This document shows positions 35,694 through 46,883 of a stretch of DNA of 53,115 nucleotides, piece by piece. The translations under genes and the position numbers were made by a program. Location of the stretch: contig JABANN010000206.1 of NCBI GenBank assembly GCA_013115125.1, positions 1 through 53,115 on the forward strand. Direction: 5' to 3'. The notes beneath the pieces are model-generated. The model had not been told where the DNA came from and ran no database searches. It saw only the letters and a program-made list of their open reading frames with translations. The first letter of the stretch is position 1, and every line of letters starts with the position of its first letter. Source of the stretch: Perkinsus olseni. Taxonomy: Eukaryota > Perkinsozoa > Perkinsida.

Positions 35694-37475
35694 CTAAAAA
35701 TCTATGGGGCAGTCCTGTAGCGTCTTATTATCAGCATCTATCTTCATGACGTTAACCAAGCTGTTCGGCGATGGCTCTGAGCAGGACAACAGGGGAAGGT
35801 ACTGATGGATCCCAATTGAGCGGCCTTACCGGTGCTGCCACCACTACTAGCAGTCATACTGTAGGCCAATGCATGCTCTTTGGGGGACCATGCAAGATGG
35901 TTCACCGGATGAGGTATCCGAGAATTCTTGCCTGTGAACTTCTCAGCAACGTCCACATACTCTACGCCAGTCATGGTACCAGCTATCACTAGGTTACGAT
36001 CGATGACGTCATTACCCCCTGTAGAAGGTAATGACGTGTAGGCAACCAAACTACCATCATGGCCTAAGACAGCTTTATGGCTGGCCCTCGTTGTCCGATA
36101 GTGTATTACTCAGGGAGACCGACTGTATTGGTACGTGAGTTGATGAGGCGAAGGTCCTTATACAGGTAAGATCAGCTACTGACCAGATGTCGACTAGAGA
36201 ATCACCCTGATGAGTGGGATACAATACCATACTTTCCCATACTCCTACTACCCCTCCTGATGCCATGAATCGTCCATCTCCACTCCTCGACAATGTAAAT
36301 GTAGTCGACTGATGGCCGATGAGAACCTCCGACGGCTTCACAGCGTCTGGAGGGCACTGCGAGCCCTTTAGGAGCTGCCACAAAAACCAGGATTCGATGA
36401 CGTACAAACTTGAGACTCGTTTATTACCAGATCATCATCATAGAGTAATATTTTACTTGGTGCTCCGGTAGTAGCCGCCCACAGTGAATGGGGACCACCT
36501 TCACCTACCACGATAGTCTAATGACGATAAGTTCCTCTCCCAGTAGTAGTACTGTAGTTATCCCATAATATAGAGTATACCTCAGTATTGGCGGCAGCAT
36601 TAATCTGCTGACTAAAGGCAAAGGAACCTGCACAGGGCGGTCGCCTATGACTCCTACCACAACTGCGCTATTACCAACAGGCTGATGGCCCTCCCTCCCC
36701 GATGCGCTTGATGATACTACCATTCTAGGGTCTAATATCTGTATGGTGCCCGCCTGAATAACCAAGACATTAGGATCCCAACCAAATCTCACGTGGTGTT
36801 ACCCTGCCGTAGACCGCCAAGAATCTACCATCAGGATGCCAAGTAACGTTCAATAATTTCTCCAGCCCCTTAGGTTCGGTCGGGCCAGGATTCTTCGAGA
36901 ACTCAGCGCTGAATCTGAAGGGGCGCATCAACCTTCCCATCCGTCCCCTGTGAGTAGTACAGCAGTCCGTCCCTGCCTGTTGGTGCCCTGGTGTCTAGGA
37001 CCTTCACTAAGCCGTTGAAAGTGACAGCCGCTATGACGTGTGAGTCTATCGGATGGGGATCGGCCCATGTCCAGGTATCCCCCGTCCATTGACGCTCTTG
37101 CATGCACTGAAGTACTATAGCAGTACGGAGGTGTGGTATCGTGATGACCCCAGCTCACTCTATTAACGTTCCAAAGCGCCATATTGCAGTTACGATGGGC
37201 CACTACTAGACGGTCACCATCACAAGTCCAGTCGAGACAGTCCACATCCTCTAGCTGACCAAAGGATGCTGTTGCTGTGCTCGCTGACGGTATGGCGCTA
37301 CCTTAGGCCTGCCCTCCCTATTACTAGGTGGAGCGGCCATTGTAGAGAACTTGGCGTAGTTCTCTAGGCTATTGAATACGTTTTGAAGTCTGTAGTGTTG
37401 GTCTACGAAATAGGGATGGACTTGCCTACATCCGTTCATGATGATGGACTGACGACGACGACCCAAAACTACCAT
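35694..37475 (-). CDS. WD40 protein, THO complex subunit 3 (TEX1)-like
   Basis: THO3 is a WD40 subunit of the THO/TREX complex that links transcription to mRNA export. Exon 1 is a non-WD N-terminus (through FNSLENYAKFSTMAAPPS). Blades follow: DVDCLDWTCDGDRLVVAHRN with CNMALWNVNRV; HVIAAVTFNGLVKVLDTRAP; VLVIQAGTIQILDPR; SGDGRFMASGG then SLVDIWSVADLTCIRTFASS; and NLVIAGTMTGVEYVDVAEK with HPVNHLAWSPKEHALAY. Blade order and the VDIWSV-LTCIRTF blade resemble THOC3. It ends VNVMKIDADNKTL-x-D-style before the stop. It is divergent with V-ATPase B, which starts 456 bases upstream on the other strand. The specific THO3 assignment is an inference; the WD40 fold is firm. Confidence 0.78.
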
Positions 37476-37930
37476 GAGAGATCCATCTTTGGTGGGCTAT
37501 CAACTATCAACTCAACTCAGTACTATTGATAAAGACTATTGCACATATCTTCGCTCAGCGTATCTTCACACCTTAACTCGAAGATACTCTGCCCATTGGT
37601 CCCGATGGCGTCCACGCCTCCTGCTGCGTCCCCTGCAATCCCTTTCAACTTACCACAACCTCCATTTCTCATCCCACCCTACACGATTCTTGATAGACTT
37701 TTGCCAAGGCAAAATTTTTAGAAAACTTCTGCAAGTCGACCAGGTGCGAAAATCTTGCACTCTTGCGTTTTCTCATTAAGCTGAGCTCGCTTATAGTGCG
37801 CGCAGCCTCAGCCTAAATTCGATTCTCGTCGACGTTCTCCGGTCTTCCAAAGCATCTCAGCCTTCCTTCAGTCTCCCGGCCATCACTGTCGACTTGCCTG
37901 CTGTTGTAGTTCCCCGATTTTTTCCGAATA
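37476..37930. promoter_or_regulatory. Divergent intergenic region between the WD40 gene and V-ATPase B
   Basis: The two genes diverge from here, so both promoters must fit into about 455 nt. The V-ATPase side is pyrimidine-rich (tctcccggcc, ccccgattttttcc just before the ATG). No TATA box or known element is clear. Confidence 0.45.
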
Positions 37931-39773
37931 ATGGCTACTAAGATGGATGCGGCTGCGATTAACGCAGCTGCAGTGACTAGGGATTACACCATTAATCCCC
38001 GTGTCGAGTATCAGACTATCACTGGTGTCGAGGTATTGCTTCAACCAGCGTCATCCAATAAATGGCTCTACGGTTTCCAGCGTATGCTATTTCGTCATTC
38101 CCCTTTTTTAGGGTCCTCTGGTTATCCTTGATAACGTGAAGTTCCCTCAGTACAATGAGATTGTCAACCTTACTTTGGCTGATGGCTCCACCAGACAGGG
38201 ACAGATTCTGGAAGTTAACGGTTCTAAGGCCGTCGTCCAGGTAATTCTCTTACCCATTTCCCCACCAACCCTCGTCTATTGCTGGCCCTTGTCTCATTCT
38301 TGTTGTTCAGGTCTTCGAGGGTACCAGCGGTGTCGATAACAAGAACTGCTACATCGAGCTTACGGGTGATACCCTTAAGATGCCCATGTCCGATGAGATC
38401 ATGGGCCGTTCCTTCAACGGTTCCGGTCAGCCCATCGATAAGGGTCCGCAGGTCTTGGCCGAGGAGTACTTGCCCATCAACGGTTCTCCCATCAACCCCA
38501 AGTCTCGTCAGTATCCTAAGGAGATGATTCAGACTGGTCTCTCTGCCCTTGATACCATGAACTCCGTGGTCCGTGGTCAGAAGTTGCCTTTGTTCTCCGC
38601 TGCCGGTCTTCCTCATAATGAGATCGCCGCCCAGGTGTGCCGTCAGGCCCAGCTTGTCCAGGGTAAAGATATTCACGATCACTCCAAGGAGAACTTCTCC
38701 ATCATCTTCGGTGCCATGGGTGCTAATATGGAGACTGCCCGATTCTTCCGTAACGATTTCGAGGAGAACGGTTCTATGGAGAATGTCGTCCTGTTCATGA
38801 ACCTCGCCAACGATCCCACTATCGAGCGTATTGTCACTCCTCGTTTCGTGCTTACCGCCGCCGAGTACTTCGCCTACGAGCGTGAGCAGCATGTCTTCGT
38901 CATCTTGACTGATATGTCTTCCTATGCTGATGCTCTTCGTGAGGTCTCTGCTGCCCGTGAGGAGGTCCCCGGCCGTCGTGGTTACCCCGGTTACATGTAA
39001 GTCTTGGGAGGCTTCGTCTCTTTAATAGATGCATTAGTAGTAGCACCTGATGATGAGAAATCATACTTCTCACTTAGTAATCTGAGTGCATTCAAAATGA
39101 AGATATCCGTGGTCATGCTAATCTGAGGGTGTTCATCTTCTCCTCCCCACCTCGTTTCGTGATGTCTTGTTGCCATTCACTTCTGCTGCTGTTCAGGTAT
39201 ACCGATCTTGCCACCATTTACGAGCGTGCTGGTCGTGTTGAAGGCCGTAACGGTTCTATCACCCAGTTCCCCATCCTTACCATGCCTAACGATGATATTA
39301 CTCATCCTATTCCCGATCTTACTGGTTACATTACTGAGGGTCAGGTGTTCGTCGATCGATCCCTTCACAACAGACAGGTGTATCCTCCGATTAACGTCTT
39401 GCCTTCTCTGTCCCGTTTGATGAAGTCCGGTATCGGCCGCGGTATGACTCGTGAGGATCATCCTAGTGTGTCCGATCAGCTTTACGCTAACTACGCCGTT
39501 GGTGTCGATACTCGTGCCATGAAGGCTGTCGTTGGTGAGGAGGCCCTTAGTGAGGAGGACCACTTGTACTTGGAGTTCTTGGATAAGTTCGAGTCCAAGT
39601 TCTTGAGCCAGGGTCCCTATGAGAACCGTGATATCTTCCAGTCTTTGGATATCGCCTGGGAGCTCTTGCGTCTCTTCCCCGAGACTATGCTCAAGAAGGT
39701 GCCCCAGAAGATCAAGGACAAGTACTATCCTCGTGATCGTGAGGCTCAGAAGGCCGCTCAGGAGTCCAAGTAA
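37931..39773 (+). CDS. ATP6V1B: V-type H+-ATPase subunit B
   Basis: This is the non-catalytic nucleotide-binding subunit of the V1 sector, which acidifies vacuoles and endosomes. Four exons (37931-38032, 38112-38240, 38311-38996, 39197-39773) give 497 residues, the usual length. Seen in order: [113 protein letters not shown] and [13 protein letters not shown]. It is the only plus-strand gene in the middle of the window. Codons are strongly biased to C- or T-ending forms (GGT, CGT, GAG, CTT), unlike its neighbours, and its introns (79, 70 and 200 nt) are longer. Both traits suit a highly expressed housekeeping gene. Confidence 0.98.
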
Positions 39774-40838
39774 GAAGACGACATGCCATCAGCAGACGCT
39801 TGTGCATTTTCTATTGCTACAGCACCATAAGGACCGACGAGTGACACTTTTGAATTGTTTTATAACAATTGCAACAACTGTTGTTTCCGTAGTAGATGAT
39901 AGGAGAGAGACTTAGCTCCCTCCATGGGTGGTGAGTGATTCTATGTCGAGGAATTCTCTACAATCCTACTGTGTTTTGTGTAGTCAAGTGGATACGGGTA
40001 TGTGAAATATTCATCCAGGTTGGTCATCGCTAGAGAAGGAGGTGATCTCGAGTATGCTCTCCAGAATCAAGATCATTGAGATTGATCATAGATCATCAAG
40101 AGAAACCGCGGAGCGAATTGGGAGTGGCATGATCTATCCGAGCATCCTACGTTCGACGAGCTTTCTGTTGCGGATGAATTAAAAACTTCTTCAGTAAAGA
40201 AGTATTGCTCGTTGCAAAGGACTGAGATTCTCACGGGATTCACCAGATTCTCAATTCTCGCGAGCCTGGCCTGTTCGCTACTCGAAGTGAGCAGGCTACT
40301 GGGATGTATGTACGAACCCCTCTTACATATGCACCCGCTAGACTACGGATGCATACCGCGATACATCATACGGAAGAGCCCTGTCGACATCGAGAAGTAA
40401 CTGTTGTTAGGAACAGAAAGAGAGCAGACGAGACCTACTAGTTACCACCCTTCTAACTTCACAACTACCCCTTCAGAAACTCTCACAAGCGTTAACTGGT
40501 AAGACAGCTCCTCTTAAACAAGGTGATGAGATCCGAGCATTGGGAGGGGATGTTTCGAGTAGTCCGTGGAGTGACTGTCCAGCGCAATTTCATTTCCGTG
40601 ATGGTAGGGCTCATCCGTAGTATCAGTGGGCAAGAAGATTTGTCACGACAGGCGCGCCGCGACTCAATCACCGCGTTTGATGTGCGGTCTATCATCGAGG
40701 ATCCAACTCCGACTCAAGACTCAACACCTGTTCGAATGATGAAGGAAACACACCGTCGAGTGAAGACCGTTATCGAACAATAGTGCCCTGAGAGTCTTGG
40801 CACACTATCAAGGACAGCTTTCCTCTGTAGCGGAGCTC
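39774..40838. other. 1.06-kb gap with one doubtful plus-strand frame
   Basis: This region lies between two convergent genes. The clearest frame is at 40523-40783 (listed separately). Smaller plus-strand frames at 40055-40180 and 40212-40400 have no support. AT-rich 3' sequence of V-ATPase B occupies the first part. Confidence 0.45.
40523..40783 (+). CDS. Doubtful small protein, weakly histone-fold-like
   Basis: A frame of about 86 codons, probably only the last exon of something larger if real. The segment LSRQARRDSITAFDVRSIIE recalls the end of a histone fold (the AKRKTVTAMDVVYALK region of H4), but nothing before it matches H4. No splice-supported upstream exon was found. Confidence 0.25.
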   Translation: MMRSEHWEGMFRVVRGVTVQRNFISVMVGLIRSISGQEDLSRQARRDSITAFDVRSIIEDPTPTQDSTPVRMMKETHRRVKTVIEQ

Positions 40839-41912
40839 TCATTGACGCACCACTATGGCTTGCTGATTCGCTGGAGCACTCTGAGTCACGTATGTGGTAG
40901 TGGTTACTGTAGTCGTATCGTCAACGGGCTGATAAAAGGAAACCAATAGACGCCGAAAATAATACGTTCCACGAACGAAAATCCTGAGACGTCTCTCCGC
41001 CAGTGGCTTACGCTATAGGCATCAACGACTTCATCATCGGAAGTATCGTTACAGCAAAGGAAGTATAGGAGGACCGCCAGGAGGATGATCTGATCTCAGG
41101 ACATCACGAAGCGCACGACTCACGCAAGGCACTTACAAGTAAGACCATAACGAGGATAGTATACCAATGGGCATACCATGGCGTGTGATGTATAATGACT
41201 ACACTAGTAGTGCCACCAACAGCAGCGGGGTAGGGGTTGGGCTGTTCAACAACGACCGAGGGAGCAGGAGCCACCGGTGGAGGGACGAATACCGGAACTG
41301 GTGCTACGACTGGAGCAACCGGGGCAACCACAGGAGCCTGAGAGCACAGAGAGCCTCTGACCACGCGAACGAGGACACAAACTCTACCGCATCCTACCGG
41401 ATGGTGGTGGACGATGGTGGTCCTGTGGACTACAGTACGGCGCACCACGGTGGGCTGCGCGTGTATTATCGTAGTCCTACGGGAAACAGGTTAGGTACAC
41501 CGTTGTCACCCGCTTGAATAGAAGAAGAACCTCACTTATGGATGGTCGTTTGGCCGTCAGTTGCGCCCATCAGCTTTGCTTTTTGAGCTGCCTCGTCCAA
41601 GGAGCAGTCGACTCCCGAGAAACTACCAATGAATGCAATACTTTCCACAACGGCGCCTTGTCTCCCTCAATCATCGTACTTATTAAAACACTGGCATTCA
41701 CCTATATCAGATGGGGCCATAAACCCTGACCCTCCAGCGGCCTTCACGCATTTGCCATGACCGTTGCACTGACTGCCTGGCTCAGCCGAGAGCACCTGAG
41801 CGTGAGGCTTCGCAAGGCGAGAAGCGCCATGATAGAGACTTACGCACTCGGATCGGACTCTGCCCAAAATGCTGAGGGAGAGCAGTACAAGGGCCGTCGA
41901 GAGGGATCTCAT
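40839..41912 (-). CDS. Type I membrane protein with an EGF-like domain
   Basis: Exon 1 encodes a signal peptide (MRSLSTALVLLSLSILG). After a GTGCGT...GGCAG intron comes an EGF-like module: CNGHGKCV, then GECQCFNKYDD, then FSGVDCSLDEAA, so six Cys in EGF spacing with an insert. The next exon is rich in Val/Ala/Pro (APVVAPVAPVVAPVPVF) and ends in a hydrophobic span (WYTILVMVLL). The span continues in the following exon (IILLAVLLYFLCC). An acidic/Thr-rich tail (PVDDTTTVTTTTYVTQ) closes the protein at VVRQ. The phases of the joins agree. The build suggests a surface protein with an extracellular EGF module; partners are unknown. Confidence 0.75.
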
Positions 41913-42078
41913 GAATCTCTCAAAAAACAATCTACGGGACAAGTTGGATACCGCACTTCCAACTCAACATAACACAGGAGAGAATCTGCTAGGTGCTCAC
42001 CTTGCTATTGATTTGCATGCTGAAGAACCAATGATAAATGATACGACCCTTTGGGTGCGATTATCGAGAGGAGTGGTA

Positions 42079-45000
42079 TCAGGCAGCGTGTTGCGGCCGC
42101 GCTCCTAGCCGTGAGGTTGAAGAGACACGACGCAATTGATTCTGGTATTGGGAGTTGATTGCCGACTGCTGTTGAGGGGAGGTGCCACTGCTAGTGTTGA
42201 GCCGTTGCTGCTGCTGATACTGCCACGACGGTAGAGTGGCGAAGCCTGAGGTAACGCTAAACTCGCATCGTCAAGGGCCACAGAACGTCAGTAGGGGGAC
42301 AGGCAACACAAAGCCCGATGAAAGTAAGTTGTACAAGTAGGTTCAAGAGAACCCCTCACTTTGCTGAGGGCTTTGAGTTGGGTAAGAGGACACGAGTGGG
42401 AAGGAGTATCCACCCGCGGAGTTCCCGAGTACCACACCAGACAGACCTGGAGTACAACAAGCGGACGCGGACACGGCGCAGCTGACTGTGGAACATACCG
42501 GATGATGCTGCTGCTGAGAACTCTGATGATCGTGTGTCACGTCCGCTGTTACGCAGGGGTGACGGGTTCCGGAACTGCGAGGGGTTCCATCCTATTGAAG
42601 TGTCCTGCCCGGACTCTCCACATTTGATAACTTGTGCATGCTCATCTATCTACAATACCAGCAACCATGACGTGAGTACTCCGCCGAGTACCACTGCACT
42701 CACTTCACCCGTCTCGGGGTCCACCACGAGCACTATCATGGCACCATCATTCTGGTAGACATTACAGTAGTTGGTAGCAGAGAATACAGTAAGAAGCAGA
42801 CCAGAGGCGAAGTACCTACGATGTCCTCGACGCTCAATAACACCGCCACTGACTGAGCACTACTCGTGACCACTCTTCACACATTCATGTGCTCGTATGA
42901 TGAGTTTGAGGTCATTGCGTTCACAGAACTCCGCGACCCTATCGGGACCGAAGCGACAGGTCGATTGTCCACGTGGTGAGAGATGCACACCGAGAACCTT
43001 CGATAACATCATGCGGGCAGCAGTGCCGACTAGAGTTACATTATCATTCTCAGTAGGGTCGCTCCACAGGGCGTCTAAGATCACGCGCTCACGTCGGCAG
43101 GTGGTACCTGACAGGGGAGAGGCTATCGACGTTGCAGTGACCAGGACGGTGACCTGGATACAGCTCCTCGGTGGAAGCAGCTGGTGCTACTGAGCACGCT
43201 GGTATAGTGATGGGCTTAGGTATTGAGGATAGGTCATCGAGGGTGCGGATGTTATCACCGATACCTACGAAAACTGATGGAAGACGGCTGCGAGGTGGGA
43301 GGCAGACCTCCGTGTATGCAAAGGACCCTGCTGCTCCCGTTGTCCGCACCCCGGCGGCCGGTCGCCGGTGAAAGACACTTGCCTCCCTGGGCTCCACCAT
43401 CAAAGCCACTGAGGCGACCCTCTTCGACTATGGCCGCCAGTGGTAGATACTCAAAGGCCTCGTTGGCCCTCTCCCACACTAGCTCTCCTGAATAGAATGA
43501 AGCTCTCATCAGAGACGACGTTGTAGTGAGCATACCATCAACTGCACCAAAGCGCTGCTTAGCTCCGGCAAGGAAGCCATAGTTGGCGTTCATTGACCGA
43601 TCCTCGTGGTTGCCACGAACCAGTGCGACCTTGGTAGGGTAGATGACCTTCCACAACAAGGAGCGTCCCGCAGCTCAGGTGAGGCGGGCACTACTTTCAA
43701 CGAGAGCAAGAGGGCAGCAACCTCGACTGAGAAGGCTCCTCGATCGACGAAGTCGCCAAGGAAGACATAGTTCATGGAGAAGATGTCCCCCTTCCTAGTG
43801 TGGGGCCAGGAGAACTTATTGAAGAATTGTACTAGGTCCTGAAGAGGTGGCAGTAGCGTCACAGCGGTAGTAGCGACCAGAATCCCACAGGCAGCTGACC
43901 ATGTATGTCGCCATACACTCGGCAGGGTAATGGTACTGATACTAGGGAGTCCTCCATCGCTAGGACGGACACAGCATGGTCTATGATAGCCAGCATGTCC
44001 TCGGCACCACCGGGGAAAAGATTTAGCCGACTCCAGTCGATACCTAGGGCGTGGTGGGGGGGGGCGATGGCAGAAGGGGGAGGGTTACGAGTTGGTGATG
44101 ATGTGAAGTCCATGAGACGTGTGATGAGTTGATGCTCTTGGGCGAACACTTCCGTCCGCTTCTGCCTTTGTGCTAGGTTGGTCGAGAGGCGTATCATAGG
44201 GTTAGAGCTCACCGCAGGGGCCGCTGTCTGTAAAGGGAGGACGGCGACATTGCGTTAATCTTCGTGGATCCACCTGTTGTTGTTGTTGATGGTTCCCTCG
44301 ATGTTTGTTCTCGTCCATTGGCCAATAGTGGCCAACACCATTGGAGAACTAAGGAGATTCTAAGGTCCCTCGTCCCATCACCACTAGAGTGTTCTCACTA
44401 CTCCGCCAGCCCCCTCAGCACAGAAGGAAGGCTCTATAACGCTAGGCCTCGAGTGTAGCATATTACGACGTCCTAACAGCAGCAGCAGCAGCAGCAGGGT
44501 GCCGCCCCGGTGCTTGGCTGCATACAATTACCCTGACTTCGAGGTGGTCCTGGCTCAGGTGACTTGTACTTCGGTGGCATCGCTGGCCGAGAGGAGGACG
44601 CGGAGGAGGACGATGAGCTCTTCCGCCCGTCAGAGGGCGGCCTGCTGCTCAGCATCCCCCCTCACTCGAGCCGTGTGATAAGTGCTACGTGCTAGTTTGG
44701 GCCGCTCCATCAGTTTTACCGGAGGCGGAGCGACGCCTTCGCAAGGCCTGCTGTGCCAAGCTCCGAGGGACCCGGAGGATCTGGCTCGTCCCTGATGATG
44801 AAGAAGAACAGGTAGGGACGATCGAGAAGGTACACAGCAAGTCCTCTAACCAGTGATGGTGCCCCTTTTAACAGCTTGATAGAACACGTTGTAGGTAAGG
44901 GCGGAGGCAGAAGCCTCCGATAGAAGGGCCTTGGCCTCTATTATGGAGGCGGAGCGAAGGTCGGTGAGGGCTGCAGACGAGGTCAAAGACGCCCTGCAGG

Positions 45001-45704
45001 AAGGCATCCTCGAAGGGTGCAGCTGCCCTCTTGCCCCCACTCCCCCTCTCGGAGCTGGCGCAGGCGCATGACCAGGGCTGTGGTCTCCTTGAGGTCTAGC
45101 TGACCATTCCTGTCCTCATCGAAGTAGAGGAAGATGAACTGCATGCGGAGCATCCCACTGGGGGCCTCGATGTCATGAGGGGTGAAGGGGTCCACTGCTA
45201 TCAGCCTGAGGTCAGCCAAGGTTACGAGAGGTATCTTCCGACAGAGGCCCACCCAGCGAGGAGATCGGTCTCGGAGAGTAGGCCATCCTGATCCCTGTCG
45301 AACACATCCCACAGCTGTTGGGCCCCTATGTGCCCATCGTCATCCAGTACATTATGATCTGAAGAGGACCTCATCACGGAAAGCCCTGTCCGTACACGAC
45401 AGTACCCTCGAGGAGACGAACGAACTCCTCTCGGTCGAGGGAGTGTGGTTTGGTGGCCGCGTACTGCCCCATCAGCTTCAACAGGGTTGTTGCGTTATCC
45501 TGCAATAGAGAGGTTACTCTTCGTATGCTGGCCGCAGCGGACCTGCCACTTCAGTTGACGGATGCACTGTTGTAACAGAAGACCGTGGCTCCTCCAAGGG
45601 CCCCACTGTGCCGCTGAGTACCCCTCCTGTAGCCCCGAGGACGCAGTAGGGGGAGGTGCTGCTATTGAATTTTTCGTCTTAGTTGATGATGGTGATGGGG
45701 ACAT
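42079..45704 (-). CDS. EF-hand plus PPP-family Ser/Thr phosphatase (alveolate EFPP type)
   Basis: The N-terminal part has two visible EF-hand loops: FDRDQDGLLSETDL (near 45270-45320) and FDEDRNGQLDLKE (near 45080-45130). A Ser/Pro-rich linker follows. The PPP catalytic core then shows RVYGDIHGQ, MNYVFLGDFVDRGAFS, ALVRGNHEDRSMN, LCIHGGL, LDALWSDPTEND, RFGPDRVAEFCERN with LKLIIRAHECV, and FSATNYCNVYQNDGAM. All metal-binding residues of the GDxHG, GDxVDRG and GNHE motifs are present. The C-terminal tail is Gln/Ser-rich (QQQQRLNTSSGTSP...). EF-hands before the phosphatase differ from animal PPEF, where they come after it; this order is known in alveolates. Calcium control of the phosphatase is inferred. 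One splice in the tail is uncertain. Confidence 0.82.
44477..44499. repeat. (CAG)n repeat in an intron of the EF-hand phosphatase gene
   Basis: About seven CAG units. On the coding strand it reads (CTG)n, just before the TGTTAG acceptor of an intron in the linker region, so it is not expected to be translated. Confidence 0.7.
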
Positions 45705-45872
45705 TGTGGAGAGGGTCCAGACCGATGGCGGAGCTGGGCTTCCTTACTGACAACACAAGCAGGAGCAGTGATAGTGAGTACATCATCAAGGTGACATGAA
45801 CAATATGAACGCTAGTAGAAGTACTAGTAATGTTGCAGTAATATCGAATTAACATCAGCAGAAGGATGTCAT

Positions 45873-46756
45873 CTAAATGTAAGTTATGAAGTCGCCGAGA
45901 TAGGTGTCAGCGATACCCTGAGCCTGCGACCGTTTTACAACATTATTAGCACTCAATGGTATGTTGGTCTCCTTCACATACTCGAAGTCAGAATCGTAGT
46001 AATCCCGTACGTAGGACGTTGCCCCCTGGAAGGGGAACTTCACGGTAGGCCTGCTCATTCTACTGGCCCCTTTGGGCTTGTTTCTGCTATGTATTTCGTG
46101 CCTCCCCAGGCCAGTACTAGTATCGGGGGTAGGGTAATGGTCATGTGTAATGCTCTCTGTGAATAGTAATCGAGCCTCAGCATCGACATGAGTGTCTACG
46201 GCCGGCTTGCACGGACTCGGCCTCGCTGTCAGCATCTCTCGAGCACTGTGCTGAGGATAAAAATGGCGAAATGTGGTATCAGAGCTGAGTGATCCTCCGG
46301 AGACATTCCCTCCAGAGCCTGCGAAGTTCTCCTTATGAATCTTATATAATTCCCGATTGATGAGGACGCCGTTGAGAGGACGAGGGATGTAGTCCTGGTG
46401 GTAGGCGCACATGGACCTGACTCGCGGACTATGGTTGCTTCATTCGACGATGATGATGATGACCTACCTCTGATAAGGAGGGGCCTGGGAGACCCTATGC
46501 CCGAACTCCTTATCTATCTGATGAATCCTCTTATACGATTCACTCTGGCATGCCAGTGCCTCAGCCACCGGTCTCGGCCTGAAGCTGTCGGCTGTTGAGG
46601 TCGAGAAATATATCTGAACGGCAGAGAGGTCCACGAGCCTCTTAAAGGTGGTATGACCTTATTGAGTGTGGCCTTGTCCAGTATACGATACCCCTGCGGC
46701 ACTATGCCACTCGATTGGAGTATCTGCTTCTTGCTAGGGGACGACGGGCCTCCCAT
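45873..46756 (-). CDS. Probable flagellar microtubule-associated protein
   Basis: Three exons join in phase: MGGPSSPSKKQILQSSGIVP..., then IYFSTSTADSFRPRPVAEAL with ESYKRIHQIDKEFGHRVSQ, then SMCAYHQDYIPRPLNGVLIN, giving about 260 residues. The repeated short motifs (TADSFRPRP, DYIPRPLNG, TSYVRDYYDSDFEYVKE) resemble proteins that bind inside or along axonemal microtubules. No named family is certain. It lies 127 nt downstream of a SHIPPO-repeat gene on the same strand, which supports a flagellar role. The third intron boundary lies in a GATGATGATGATG stretch (46449-46462). Confidence 0.6.
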
Positions 46757-46883
46757 AGTGACCGACAGAATAAACGAACGCCGACTGAGCCCCAGGACAA
46801 ACCGTGAAAACACAAGACAAGTGAGGTTGGACACCGCAAGTGGTACTACTAGTAGTAGCCGAAGGGCCATGGTACACCTCGGC

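Noticed and set aside
42356-42640. Alternative open frame downstream of the phosphatase core, ending at 42356
   Set aside because: The other frame joins by a GTGAGG...CCTCAG intron to a Gln/Ser-rich exon ending at 42079 with matching phase and composition, so that end is preferred, though the upstream switch is not settled.
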